Part shown: positions 10,526-19,488 of the stretch, piece by piece | How the letters are laid out: every line of letters starts with the position of its first letter | Position numbering within the stretch: position 1 is the first letter of the stretch | Source: Gammaproteobacteria bacterium | GTDB taxonomy: Bacteria > Pseudomonadota > Gammaproteobacteria > UBA6429 > Thiohalophilaceae | Length of the DNA stretch: 43,620 nt | Direction of reading: 5' to 3' | Assembly: GCA_022712915.1 (NCBI GenBank) | Contig: JAFLJQ010000007.1 | Span: 1 to 43,620, forward strand | Notes under the pieces: model-generated | What the model saw: the letters and a program-made list of their open reading frames with translations, nothing else | Database searches by the model: none | What the model was told of the DNA's origin: nothing | Made by a program: the position numbers and the translations under genes

Positions 10526-11533
10526 TTAAATGGGTGCATTTTCGAGGGTTTTCAAGACCTGATCCGTCAAATTCTCGTCAAAAGGATCAAAAATAAAAGT
10601 CTTTTTTTCGGAGCGTAACCAAGTCAACTGACGTTTGGCCAGTTGGCGTGTCGCCACAATACCCTTGTCAATCATTTGCTCATAATTGTAGTTACCGCAT
10701 AGATATTCCCACACTTGCCTGTAACCTACCGCCCGCATAGAGGGCTTATCCTGATCCAAATCACCTCTTTCATAAAGGGCTTTGACCTCACCAAGCAGAT
10801 TTTGTTCCAGCATTAAATGAAAACGTTGTGCAATGCGTTCATGCAGCCTGGCCCGATCCTCTGGAATCAGCGCAATTTTAATGACCCGATACGGAAAGGC
10901 CGGCCTATTCTGCTTGCGCCGGAACCACTCACTCATACTAATGCCCGTCGCCTCATACACCTCAAGGGCTCGTTGGGTACGTTGTGAATCATTGGGGTGA
11001 ATCCGTGCCGCCACCTCGGAGTCAATTCTTACCAATCGCTCATGCATTGCGGCCAGTCCCTTTGTCGCCATATCCTCTTCCAGGCGCTGACGAATACCCT
11101 CATTTGCTGCCGGTAATTCTGACAAACCCTGTAACAAAGCGCGGAAATAGAGCATGGTACCGCCCACCAATAATGGGGTATGCCCATTCGCGATCACCTC
11201 ATCGATTTCCCGCAGGGCATCACTACAAAAACGTGCCGCAGAATAAGGCTCTGCCGGATCAAGAAAATTGACAAGTCGGTGAGGGGCCTTGTTTAGGGTG
11301 GCAACATCAGGCATGGCGGTGCCGATTTTCATGTCCTTATAAACCAGCGCAGAATCAACGCTAATAATCTCGGCTGATAAACGTGTTACCAGTTCCACAG
11401 CCAGATCGGTCTTACCCGCAGCAGTGGGCCCCATGATACAAATGACGGTTGCTGGAGATGTGTTTGAGTCAGGTGTTTTCATAAACGCGTATTCATTGCC
11501 CAGGAAAAGTATCGCAACATCTGAATCATTCAA
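10526..11533 (-). CDS. miaA: tRNA dimethylallyltransferase MiaA
   Basis: Transfers a dimethylallyl group to A37 of tRNAs reading UNN codons, allowing ms2i6A formation. P-loop GPTAAGKT at residues 35-42, DSALVYKDMKIGTAMP (the DSxQxY-like substrate motif), the H-x-L-V region PHRLVNFLDP, VGGTMLYFRALLQGL, and the C-terminal GYRQVWEYL and ATRQLAKRQLTWLR. The N-terminus is about 17 residues longer than usual. An internal ATG (MKTPDSNTSP, 11482) is an equally plausible start, and neither has a strong ribosome binding site. Lies between mutL and hfq. Confidence 0.97.
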   Translation of the reverse strand: MNDSDVAILFLGNEYAFMKTPDSNTSPATVICIMGPTAAGKTDLAVELVTRLSAEIISVDSALVYKDMKIGTAMPDVATLNKAPHRLVNFLDPAEPYSAARFCSDALREIDEVIANGHTPLLVGGTMLYFRALLQGLSELPAANEGIRQRLEEDMATKGLAAMHERLVRIDSEVAARIHPNDSQRTQRALEVYEATGISMSEWFRRKQNRPAFPYRVIKIALIPEDRARLHERIAQRFHLMLEQNLLGEVKALYERGDLDQDKPSMRAVGYRQVWEYLCGNYNYEQMIDKGIVATRQLAKRQLTWLRSEKKTFIFDPFDENLTDQVLKTLENAPI

Positions 11534-11645
11534 TAAGGCTGCATTGCCTCTATTTCTAACGTAAAGCAGAGAATAAATTGCTCCTCTGCGTTATCTTCTA
11601 ATGCAATTTAATATCCAGCTAAATAATAAGTTGAATAATTCAGCC

Positions 11646-13325
11646 TTAAACCGGATTAATAAGTGAGTACAGCTCTTGTGCAGTAAAACAACGCCACAGG
11701 CTGGGAGCATTCAAAGTCTCGATCTCTCGCAACAAGCGGTTCAGTTCATCAGGAGAATCTTGCTGACTTTGCGTCTCCGCTGCAATATTCGCAATAAATG
11801 GTAATAAATCACGAGGCTGTTGCTGCGTAATGTCTTTTTCAAGCAAACAATTTACCAGCTGCTCTACATCGGCCCCGGCTACGACCACCGGAATCATACG
11901 CAACATGACGGACTCTGGACCATTACAGCTCAGGTCAAAACCAAGTTGCTTGAGAATCGCTTGAGACTTCTCAACCATAATGGCCTGTTTCGCGGTCACT
12001 GAAATACTTTTGGGTATTAACAGAGGACGATTACGAATGCCTCCGGCATCCAATGCCTGATTAAGTTTTTGGAAAAGGAGCATTTTTTGTGCCCGTCTGA
12101 CATCGACCAAGACCAGTCCCTGTTTGCTCTCAGCCATGATAAAACCTTCGAGCAACAAAGCCTTGGCCTGCCCCAAAGGGTAATTAAAACCCTTCACCGC
12201 TTCCGACACCTTTGCTGGAGCATAGTTGGCCGGTGCATAAGCAGGCGATGCATATATTTGTGGTCGCCCACCCTGGTTCCAGCCTGTGTTTACAGGCGCC
12301 GTATTAGTTAAACTGCCCGATAGTGCCTCACACAAACTATGGTGAATAAAATCGTGCACCATACGCGCCTCACGAAAGCGCACTTCATGCTTGGTAGGAT
12401 GCACATTCACATCGACAACAGAGGCCGCAATCTCAAGCTGTAACAAATAAGCGGCATGTCTGCCAGGATAAAGCCGTTCCTGATAGACTTGGCGAATGGC
12501 ATGCGAAATAAGGCGATCACGGATGATGCGGCCATTGACATAAAAGTGTTGCAAATCATTCTGGCTACGTGAAAATTCTGGCCCGGTGATCCAGCCCCAA
12601 AGACGCAGGCCATGGGCACTAAAATCAATTTGCACAGCATGCTCCATAAAGGCCTTACCGCACAGCTTGGCAACACGTTGGTTTTGTGCCGTTTCTGTAT
12701 CTGCGGGGGCGAGTTGGTAAACAAGTCTGTCACTGTGTTTAAAGGTAAAACCAACATTGAAATGACTTAAAGCTATGCGCCGTACTACTTCATCGATATA
12801 ACGAAACTCGGTCTTTTCAGCACGCATAAACTTGCGTCTTGCAGGGGTGTTGTAAAACAGATCCCGTACAATAATCGATGTCCCTACTGGATGGGATGCT
12901 GCCTGAACCGATAGATCATCATTATTGCAATCGATTTGCCAGGCATCCGTCCTACCTTCACAGCAAGATAACAACTGCATACGCGAGACCGAACCAATAC
13001 TAGCCAAGGCCTCACCGCGAAACCCCAGGCTGTGGATATTTTCCAGTTCCTTAAGATTAGTGATTTTACTGGTAGCATGACGACTAATGGCCAGAGGCAG
13101 CTCTGCCTGTGGAATACCACGACCATCATCCCTGATAAGGATTTCCTGCAAACCACCTCGGCTAATACTGATTTCAATACGTGTCGCCCCGGCATCAAGG
13201 CTGTTTTCCAACAACTCCTTGACCACCGAAGCCGGACGCTCCACCACTTCACCGGCGGCAATCTGATTGGCCAGTTCAACAGGTAATTGGCGTATGGGTC
13301 TGGGCATGGTGAGAGTGGCCTTCAT
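11646..13325 (-). CDS. mutL: DNA mismatch repair protein MutL
   Basis: 559-residue GHKL ATPase that couples MutS mismatch recognition to strand incision. N-terminal ATPase motifs are intact: ELLENSLDAGATRIEI, DDGRGI, HATSKI, GFRGEALASI, and DVNVHPTKHEVRF at the end of the transducer domain. The C-terminal dimerisation domain lacks the endonuclease DQHAxxERxxYE motif (the corresponding place reads VLVDVRRAQKMLLF). This places it with MutH-type gammaproteobacterial MutL proteins, although MutH itself is not in the window. The linker is short. A second possible start (MPRPIRQLP) lies six codons in and resembles family N-termini. Confidence 0.97.
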   Translation of the reverse strand: MKATLTMPRPIRQLPVELANQIAAGEVVERPASVVKELLENSLDAGATRIEISISRGGLQEILIRDDGRGIPQAELPLAISRHATSKITNLKELENIHSLGFRGEALASIGSVSRMQLLSCCEGRTDAWQIDCNNDDLSVQAASHPVGTSIIVRDLFYNTPARRKFMRAEKTEFRYIDEVVRRIALSHFNVGFTFKHSDRLVYQLAPADTETAQNQRVAKLCGKAFMEHAVQIDFSAHGLRLWGWITGPEFSRSQNDLQHFYVNGRIIRDRLISHAIRQVYQERLYPGRHAAYLLQLEIAASVVDVNVHPTKHEVRFREARMVHDFIHHSLCEALSGSLTNTAPVNTGWNQGGRPQIYASPAYAPANYAPAKVSEAVKGFNYPLGQAKALLLEGFIMAESKQGLVLVDVRRAQKMLLFQKLNQALDAGGIRNRPLLIPKSISVTAKQAIMVEKSQAILKQLGFDLSCNGPESVMLRMIPVVVAGADVEQLVNCLLEKDITQQQPRDLLPFIANIAAETQSQQDSPDELNRLLREIETLNAPSLWRCFTAQELYSLINPV

Positions 13326-13370
13326 GGGCCTAGTGTAAGGTAAAGGCGAGAGGGATAAAATGCCAGACGC

Positions 13371-14687
13371 CTAAGATCCCGTGTAAGGAATTTGCAACAC
13401 TTGACCGATGCGCAGCATGTCGTTACGCAGGCCATTCATCTTTTTTAGTCTGGCGATGCTGACCCTATAACGCTCAGAAATATCGGTCAGGGTGTCCCCT
13501 GTAGAAATACGATGCTCACGATTGACTTGTGCCAGCAAGGTGCCCTTGGGAGCATGTTTGCGGAAATAGTGTCGAATACCCTTTAACATCGCGGTGGCCA
13601 GTGCATTTTGGTGCTTGGCACTGCGCAGCTTACGTTCTTCCGCAGGATTAGAGATAAAAGCTGTTTCAACCAGAATAGAAGGAATCTCCGGTGCTCTCAA
13701 GACACGAAAGCCAGCCTGTTCCACCCGATTTTTGTGCAACCGGGTAATGCCTCGCAAACCGGTCAAAACATTGCTGGCCAGGTTATGGCTATCTTCTATA
13801 GTCGCGTTTTGTAGCATATCAACCAACACCAGTTTGGTCAGTTCATCCTTATCATCCAGGCTAACACCCCCGATCAAGTCTGAATTATTTTCGCTCTCAG
13901 CCAGAAACCGGGCCGCATCACTACTGGCGTTGCCATCAGACAGGATATAAACCGAGGAACCATGGGCCTGAGGTTTATGAAAGGCATCGGCATGAATGGA
14001 AATAAACAGATCGGCACTATTTTTTCGTGCGACCTCGACCCGACGTTTAAGGGGCACAAAGTAGTCACCCCGCCGGATCATGAGAGATTTCATGCCATGT
14101 TCTTTGGCAATCAATTTCTCAAGTTTTTTGGCAATACTAAAGACTACATCTTTTTCCCGTGTACCATGTCGGCCAATCGCACCAGGGTCATCACCACCGT
14201 GACCGGCATCAATGGCGATCAATACATCCCGTAGCCGGGCAGAGGGTTGAATATGCTTAATGGCTGTCTTCGGTGCACTTGATGCGAACTCACTCTTGAC
14301 ATGCAGATCGATCACCAATCTGTGGCCATATTCACGCTGAGGTTTCAACAGAAAACTCTTGGGCTGGACATCGCCCGTCAGATCCAGTACGACTCGCGTA
14401 TCCGAGCCATTACGCCGAGCATGACGAATAACCTTAATATGACTATTGGTGTAATCCATATGGGCAAAATTGGTCTGCAAACGGGCGTTATTCAGATCAA
14501 TGACAATGCGCTCTGGCTTGTGTAACTTAAACAGGCTGTGCTCTACTGGGCCACTTAGATCAAATACCAGTCGGGTATTATCCGGCGCTGGCCACATGCG
14601 AATATTCTTCACGGCCACGGGCGCAGCCTGTGCGTAGCTTATCGATACACACGCTATAAAACACAACAACAGCCTTAATCGACCCAT
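13371..14687 (-). CDS. amiC: N-acetylmuramoyl-L-alanine amidase with AMIN and LysM domains
   Basis: 438-residue periplasmic amidase that splits septal peptidoglycan between daughter cells. Signal peptide at residues 1-21 (LLLCFIACVSISYAQA), AMIN domain (about 25-130, with RLVFDLSGPVEHSLFKL), and Amidase_3 catalytic domain starting near 155. Zinc ligands are visible as IDAGHGGDDPGA (H163), the glutamate of GTREKDVVF (about E178) and the histidine of FISIHADAFH. The catalytic glutamate lies in SILVETAFISN. A C-terminal LysM repeat (STGDTLTDISERYRVSIARLKKMN) binds glycan. The presence of LysM and location beside mutL fits AmiB/AmiC of the E. coli tsaE-amiB-mutL order; the amiB/amiC naming is interchangeable here. 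Confidence 0.95.
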   Translation of the reverse strand: MGRLRLLLCFIACVSISYAQAAPVAVKNIRMWPAPDNTRLVFDLSGPVEHSLFKLHKPERIVIDLNNARLQTNFAHMDYTNSHIKVIRHARRNGSDTRVVLDLTGDVQPKSFLLKPQREYGHRLVIDLHVKSEFASSAPKTAIKHIQPSARLRDVLIAIDAGHGGDDPGAIGRHGTREKDVVFSIAKKLEKLIAKEHGMKSLMIRRGDYFVPLKRRVEVARKNSADLFISIHADAFHKPQAHGSSVYILSDGNASSDAARFLAESENNSDLIGGVSLDDKDELTKLVLVDMLQNATIEDSHNLASNVLTGLRGITRLHKNRVEQAGFRVLRAPEIPSILVETAFISNPAEERKLRSAKHQNALATAMLKGIRHYFRKHAPKGTLLAQVNREHRISTGDTLTDISERYRVSIARLKKMNGLRNDMLRIGQVLQIPYTGS

Positions 14688-15009
14688 GATTCTCCTTTTC
14701 GCACCAATACCTCTGGTTCAGTCTATATATTGTGCAACACCCAGAGAATATTTCAAGAAGAAATTCCATAAATTTTATAGAGATAGCGTATAAAGCTCGA
14801 AAAGATCTAGATTTTGAGACAAATATCCATCTAGAACATATGCTTAGGGAAAACCAGCCTTTTATTGAACACGCAACAACGGTTAATTCATCGAGGTAAT
14901 GAGCGCAAAGTTTGCAAAAGCACAGAGGACGCAAAAAAAACCTAACCTAAAACCTGTGTGATCCCTGTGTTGTGCTGCCATACAGGGAAATATCAAGCCC
15001 TTTTAAATT
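14688..15009. other. Intergenic region between tsaE and amiC
   Basis: 322 bases separate amiC from tsaE, long for this superoperon, so amiC may have its own promoter. The part at 14901-14945 is rich in CGCAAAG-like words (GAGCGCAAAGTTTGCAAAAG and CAGAGGACGCAAA) that resemble the core of the small mobile element described at 24347 and 30039. I see no terminal repeats or target duplication here, so this is at most a relic. A weak CCCTGT/ACAGGG inverted repeat lies near 14966-14990. Confidence 0.4.
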
Positions 15010-15477
15010 CTATTCAGAATCTATCACTTCAATTACCCGCTGACCTTTTTCTGATCTGGCCTGCAACACCGCCGTGCGACCCACGTCCGCATATTCCAGG
15101 TGAAGCTGTAAATCGGCCTCGACCAGCCAGCCTTCACCCCGTTCTGGCCACTCCACCAGGCAGATCGAATCATCATTGAAATAGTCCCGTGCCCCGGCAT
15201 ACTCCAATTCTCCCGGATCAGCTAGTCGATAGAGATCAAAATGGAACACCTGCTGCTGACCGATCTCATAGGGTTCAACCAGGGTGTAGGTTGGACTTTT
15301 GACATTGCCTTTATAACCCAGGCCGCGCAAATAACCCCGCACCAACGTGGTTTTACCCGCCCCCAAGTTGCCATACAAATAAATCACAAAGCCATTGGGA
15401 ATCAACACCGCCAATTGCTGGCCCAGATCAAGAGTGGCGGCTTCATCTGTTAGTTGCATTTCAATTTTTAAGCTCAT
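15010..15477 (-). CDS. tsaE: tRNA threonylcarbamoyladenosine synthesis ATPase TsaE
   Basis: 155-residue P-loop ATPase that works with TsaB and TsaD to make t6A37 in ANN-reading tRNAs. Walker A GNLGAGKTTLVRG (about residues 36-48), conserved VKSPTYTLVEPYEI and HFDLYRLADPGELEYAG, and the C-terminal CLVEWPERG. The start overlaps the end of nnr by 4 bases, the usual nnr-tsaE coupling. The length is normal for YjeE/TsaE. Confidence 0.97.
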   Translation of the reverse strand: MSLKIEMQLTDEAATLDLGQQLAVLIPNGFVIYLYGNLGAGKTTLVRGYLRGLGYKGNVKSPTYTLVEPYEIGQQQVFHFDLYRLADPGELEYAGARDYFNDDSICLVEWPERGEGWLVEADLQLHLEYADVGRTAVLQARSEKGQRVIEVIDSE

Positions 15478-16955
15478 GGATTAACCAATCGTCTGATCCA
15501 GGGCATAAGGTCACTGGCCAATAGCCCCCTTTCACCATCGGCCACCACGGCCATATCAGCCGCTGCCCCATGCAGACATACACCCAGTTGCGCGGCCATA
15601 TCCTGCGACTGACCCTGCGCCCAGAGGCTGGCGATGATGCCCGTCAACACATCCCCCATGCCACCACTGGCCATGCCGGGATTGCCATCAGTACATACAG
15701 CCATAAGACCTTTGCTTGTACACATGAGACTGCCCGCACCTTTTAAAATTACCGTACCACCATATTGTTGATGAATTTGTTCTATGGCGGCAAAACGATC
15801 GGCATTGATCTGCTCTGCACTTATTTCTAAAAGACGCCCTGCCTCACCGGGATGGGGTGTGAGGATCCAGTTATCCTTCCGTTGTGGATTTTGAGCCAGC
15901 AGGTTCAGGCCATCAGCATCGACCACCAAAGGGCATTTGGTTTCCGTGGCACAAGCAAACAACTGTCGCGCCCAATCACTTTGTCCTAGACCGGGGCCTA
16001 TTGCTACAACATCAGCCTTTTCAATCAAGGCTCGTAATACCACAGGCTGTTCAACACCTCGCACCATTAACTCCGGCCGACCAACATTGATCACTGCCGC
16101 ATGTTCGATACGGGTAGCAAGGCACACCATACCGGCTCCGGCCCGCAAGGCCGCCTCCCCGGCCATGCGAATCGCCCCGCTGTAACCAAGCTCCCCACCG
16201 ATGATCAACACATACCCGTTATTGCCTTTATGAGAGATACGGGGACGAGGCGCTAAATTTGATTCCAGGCATTCAAAACGAATGGCCATGGCCGAGGGTT
16301 CAAAATGTTCTCCTACCTCGGCGGGCACATTCAGATCGGCAAAGTGTAACTCACCAACATAATCAGCCGCCGCCCCGGTATACAAACCCTGCTTCATGGC
16401 AATAAAACTGATGGTGTGACTTGCCTTAGTGGCCGCCCCCAGTACGGCACCAGTATCTGCGTGCAGGCCGGAAGGAATATCCACCGCCAGCACCGGTATA
16501 CCACTGATGTTGATGGCCTCAATGGCCTGTTGGTAGTGGCTACTCACCTCACCACTCAAACCAGTACCGAGCAAGGCATCAACAATGACATCACTTTCCA
16601 GGCTTGTGCCATCCAGCCAAACATCAATCTCGACATCGGTTTCGGCCAGACGCTGTGCCATGGTGAGGGCATCACCTTTCAGTTTATGGCCATCACCGAG
16701 CAGATAAAGACTAACAGCCAGGCCCTGCTCACGGGCTAGCCGGGCAATCACATAACCATCACCGCCATTATTCCCTGAGCCACAAAACACCGTAATGTGC
16801 TTTGCCGATGGCCACTGTTGCTGTAATAATCCAAATGCAGCGGCACCAGCCCGTTCCATGAGCGTGATCCCGGCAATATCGAACTCATGAATAGCCATGC
16901 TATCCATATCGCGTACCTGCTGAGCACGATAGAGGTTGGTGTTTATTTGTCGCAT
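15474..16955 (-). CDS. nnr: Bifunctional NAD(P)H-hydrate repair enzyme
   Basis: About 493 residues with two fused activities that repair hydrated NAD(P)H. The N-terminal YjeF_N epimerase has VFCGSGNNGGDGYVIARLA and PVLAVDIPSGLHADTGA. The C-terminal ADP-dependent dehydratase (YjeF_C, ribokinase-like) has VDADGLNLLAQNP, LTPHPGEAGRLL and GNPGMASGGMGDVLTGIIA. I chose the ATG at 16955 (MRQINTNLYRAQQVRDMD), where homology begins. An ATG nine codons upstream (16982) would run into divergent queG. Neither start has a clear ribosome binding site. Confidence 0.95.
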   Translation of the reverse strand: MRQINTNLYRAQQVRDMDSMAIHEFDIAGITLMERAGAAAFGLLQQQWPSAKHITVFCGSGNNGGDGYVIARLAREQGLAVSLYLLGDGHKLKGDALTMAQRLAETDVEIDVWLDGTSLESDVIVDALLGTGLSGEVSSHYQQAIEAINISGIPVLAVDIPSGLHADTGAVLGAATKASHTISFIAMKQGLYTGAAADYVGELHFADLNVPAEVGEHFEPSAMAIRFECLESNLAPRPRISHKGNNGYVLIIGGELGYSGAIRMAGEAALRAGAGMVCLATRIEHAAVINVGRPELMVRGVEQPVVLRALIEKADVVAIGPGLGQSDWARQLFACATETKCPLVVDADGLNLLAQNPQRKDNWILTPHPGEAGRLLEISAEQINADRFAAIEQIHQQYGGTVILKGAGSLMCTSKGLMAVCTDGNPGMASGGMGDVLTGIIASLWAQGQSQDMAAQLGVCLHGAAADMAVVADGERGLLASDLMPWIRRLVNP

Positions 16956-16973
16956 AGCGGTATCATAGCGGTT

Positions 16974-18059
16974 ATGTGTCATTCACCCAATGCAAGTCCA
17001 TCACTCTCTTCCCAAAGACTCGAACAACTGGCGCAAGAGATCAAACTATGGGGAATATCCCTGGGTTTTCAACAAGTCGGTATCACCGATACTGATTTGT
17101 CGCAGGCCGAGCAACACCTGCATGGCTGGCTTAAGGCCGGTTATCATGGTGAAATGGAATGGATGGCCCGTCACGGCAGCAAGCGCACCCGCCCGGCGGA
17201 ACTGCATGCGAATACCCTCCGTATCATCAGCGTCCGCATGGACTATCGCCCTGAGGAAACCTCTCCGCCCGAAGCCTTACTGGAAGAGCCTGAACAGGCC
17301 TTTATCTCACGCTATGCCCTGGGCCGGGATTATCACAAACTAATGCGCAATCGCTTGCAGAAACTCGCCCATCAAATCAGCGAGGCCATTGGCCCGTTCG
17401 GTTATCGGGTGTTTGTCGACAGTGCCCCGGTGATGGAAAAACCCATTGCACAAAAGGCTGGGCTTGGATGGGTCGGTAAACACACACTCTTATTAAATCA
17501 AACGGCCGGTTCGTGGTTTTTTCTGGGAGAAATTTATGTCGACCTGCCCCTACCCATTGACCTACAGAGTGAAAATCATTGTGGCACTTGCCAGAACTGT
17601 ATCAACATCTGCCCGACAAAGGCTATTATCGCCCCCTATCAACTGGATGCACGACGGTGCATTTCCTATATCACGATAGAGCTGAATGGCGCCATTCCTC
17701 TAGCGTTACGCCCGTTGATGGGCAATCGCATTTACGGTTGTGATGATTGTCAATTATGCTGCCCCTGGAATCGCTTTGCCCAATACAGCAAACTGGACGA
17801 TTTTTTACCCCGTCACAAACTCGATACCGCTACCTTGCTAGAGCTGTTTAGCTGGGATGAAACTACATTTCTGAAGAAAATGGAAGGCTCAGCCATTCGC
17901 AGAATCGGCCATGAAAAATGGCTGCGCAACATTGCCGTGGCCCTGGGCAATGGCCCCACGACAGATCAAGTTCAGCAAGCATTAAAAAACATACTGCCCC
18001 ATTCATCCGGACTGGTTAGCGAGCATGTACAGTGGGCCATTCAACAATTACAGAAATGA
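16974..18059 (+). CDS. queG: Epoxyqueuosine reductase QueG
   Basis: About 361-residue cobalamin-dependent iron-sulfur enzyme catalysing the last step of queuosine synthesis in tRNA. The homologous part begins LEQLAQEIKLWGISLGFQQVGITDTDL. Two [4Fe-4S] motifs are present: CGTCQNCINICPTKAI and CDDCQLCCPWNRFAQ. Other conserved stretches are FVDSAPVMEKPIAQKAGLGWVGKHT and the HEAT-like C-terminus RRIGHEKWLRNIAVALGNGP. The frame extends to 16887, but that extension would overlap nnr antisense and gives an unrelated N-terminus, so I use the ATG at 16974. Dependence on B12 links it functionally with the cobalamin genes at 30-35 kb. Confidence 0.95.
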   Translation: MCHSPNASPSLSSQRLEQLAQEIKLWGISLGFQQVGITDTDLSQAEQHLHGWLKAGYHGEMEWMARHGSKRTRPAELHANTLRIISVRMDYRPEETSPPEALLEEPEQAFISRYALGRDYHKLMRNRLQKLAHQISEAIGPFGYRVFVDSAPVMEKPIAQKAGLGWVGKHTLLLNQTAGSWFFLGEIYVDLPLPIDLQSENHCGTCQNCINICPTKAIIAPYQLDARRCISYITIELNGAIPLALRPLMGNRIYGCDDCQLCCPWNRFAQYSKLDDFLPRHKLDTATLLELFSWDETTFLKKMEGSAIRRIGHEKWLRNIAVALGNGPTTDQVQQALKNILPHSSGLVSEHVQWAIQQLQK

Positions 18060-18103
18060 ATATTGTGCTTGAGCACACAGATTATAATCATGGTTAATGA
18101 ACC

Positions 18104-18277
18104 TTAAGCCTCAGTATTAATATTGTTGCCAAGCGAGCCACTAGCCTCCTCAGAAGCCTTAATTTCCTCCGCCGCTTCCTTGGGACTAACCATAATCTCA
18201 CTGCCCACCCGTCTGGCCAGATCAACTTGCTTGTCCATATTCGCCATCGCCAATTGTAATTGTGCACCTATTTTCAT
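18104..18277 (-). CDS. Small hypothetical protein, 57 residues (possibly YjfB-like)
   Basis: A short frame on the minus strand between queG and mobA: it starts MKIGAQLQLAMANMDKQVDL and ends GSLGNNINTEA. GAGGATGG lies about 7 bases before the ATG, a good ribosome binding site. The protein is amphipathic and helical in character, with no membrane segment or signal peptide. Its layout (short helix, 'Q-V...' core, Gly/Asn-rich end) is reminiscent of the small YjfB/putative motility protein family, but this is an impression only. It is convergent with queG and divergent from mobA. Confidence 0.55.
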   Translation of the reverse strand: MKIGAQLQLAMANMDKQVDLARRVGSEIMVSPKEAAEEIKASEEASGSLGNNINTEA

Positions 18278-18326
18278 TTCCCATCCTCATTGCTGTTAAA
18301 CTTGTCAAAATCTTTGCCGAGAGACT

Positions 18327-18932
18327 ATGCAAGCAATGTTCCTGATTCCTGAGCCATCTCACATTACCGGGCTGATTCTAGCCGGTGGCAAGGCCCGTCG
18401 TCTGGATGGACAAGATAAGGGCCTGATTCCATTAGGAAACCATACACTTGTTGAATATGCCATCAAACGCCTGCGACCCCAATTAGGCGAAATTCTAATC
18501 AATGCCAATCGCAATCAGGACGAATATCAGCAATTTGCATACCCCATTATTGCCGACACCCCGCCCGATTTTGCCGGCCCCCTTGCCGGTTTACTCACCG
18601 GCTTGCAACATATGAAAAATGACTGGCTGGTCTCAGTCCCCTGCGACAACCCCTGGTTACCGGACAATCTGGTGCAAAAACTGGTTCAGGCAATACAGGA
18701 ACAACCCTGCCCCCTCGCCGTAGCCCGTTGCCAGGGGCGACTGCAATCCGTCTATTGTCTGGTACACCATTCATTACAAGCCTCATTAGCTGATTGCCTT
18801 GCCAATGGCCAACATAAAGTGCAGGCATGGATTCAGCAACAAAAACACTGTGTTGTAGATTTTGCCGATGCCCATGAGTTTGAGAACATCAATACCCCGC
18901 AACAACTGGCCGAGGCAAAGAAAAATTTATGA
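18327..18932 (+). CDS. mobA: Molybdenum cofactor guanylyltransferase MobA
   Basis: 201-residue cytosolic nucleotidyltransferase that adds GMP to Mo-molybdopterin, giving the MGD cofactor of DMSO-reductase-family enzymes. N-terminal signature LILAGGKARRLDGQDKGLIPL, then DTPPDFAGPLAGL and SVPCDNPWLPDNL (metal-binding aspartate). A second in-frame ATG at 18336 is possible. GAGAGACT before 18327 favours the longer form. The end overlaps mobB by 4 bases. Together with mobB and moeA it forms a three-gene cofactor operon. Confidence 0.95.
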   Translation: MQAMFLIPEPSHITGLILAGGKARRLDGQDKGLIPLGNHTLVEYAIKRLRPQLGEILINANRNQDEYQQFAYPIIADTPPDFAGPLAGLLTGLQHMKNDWLVSVPCDNPWLPDNLVQKLVQAIQEQPCPLAVARCQGRLQSVYCLVHHSLQASLADCLANGQHKVQAWIQQQKHCVVDFADAHEFENINTPQQLAEAKKNL

Positions 18933-19456
18933 TCGAAACAGACACGCCCATTCTTGGCTTTGCCGCCTTCAGTGGAACAGGTAAGACCACCTTACTGGTA
19001 AAATTGATCCCCTTATTAAAAGAAAAGGGCTTGCGCATTGGCATGATCAAACATGCCCATCATAATTTTGATATCGACAAATCCGGCAAAGACAGTTACG
19101 TGTTGCGCAAGGCTGGCGCTGAACAAATGTTAATCGCCTCACAAAGGCGTTGGGCCTTGATGGTGGAAACACCAGAACAGCAAGGGGACCCTGATCTAAA
19201 TGAATTATTGCAACAACTGAATCACAGCAAACTCGATCTAGTGCTGGTGGAAGGCTTCAAACATGTCACCTTTCCAAAGATCGAACTGCATCGCCCATCA
19301 TTGGGGAAACCACTATTATTCCCCGATGATGACAGTATTATGGCCATCGCCACAGAACAGGCCACGGCAGTCAGTACCAACATACCTAGACTCGACCTAA
19401 ATAATCCTGAGATGATCGCAGACTTTATGTTTAATTTTATCCAACAAACAGGATAA
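18929..19456 (+). CDS. mobB: Molybdopterin-guanine dinucleotide biosynthesis protein MobB
   Basis: 175-residue P-loop GTPase that assists MobA. The Walker A region reads GFAAFSGTGKTTLLVKLIP near the N-terminus, followed by GLRIGMIKHAHHNFDIDKSGKDSY, the family signature, and LVLVEGFKHVTFPKIELHR. The ATG overlaps the mobA stop (ATGA-type coupling), and moeA begins 33 bases downstream. The length is normal. Confidence 0.95.
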   Translation: MIETDTPILGFAAFSGTGKTTLLVKLIPLLKEKGLRIGMIKHAHHNFDIDKSGKDSYVLRKAGAEQMLIASQRRWALMVETPEQQGDPDLNELLQQLNHSKLDLVLVEGFKHVTFPKIELHRPSLGKPLLFPDDDSIMAIATEQATAVSTNIPRLDLNNPEMIADFMFNFIQQTG

Positions 19457-19488
19457 TTTCACCACTCTTACCAAGGCAGACAAATTCT

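Noticed and set aside
16887-16973. Extended start of queG at 16887
   Set aside because: It would overlap the nnr 5' end antisense by about 70-95 bases and add residues that do not fit the QueG N-terminus.
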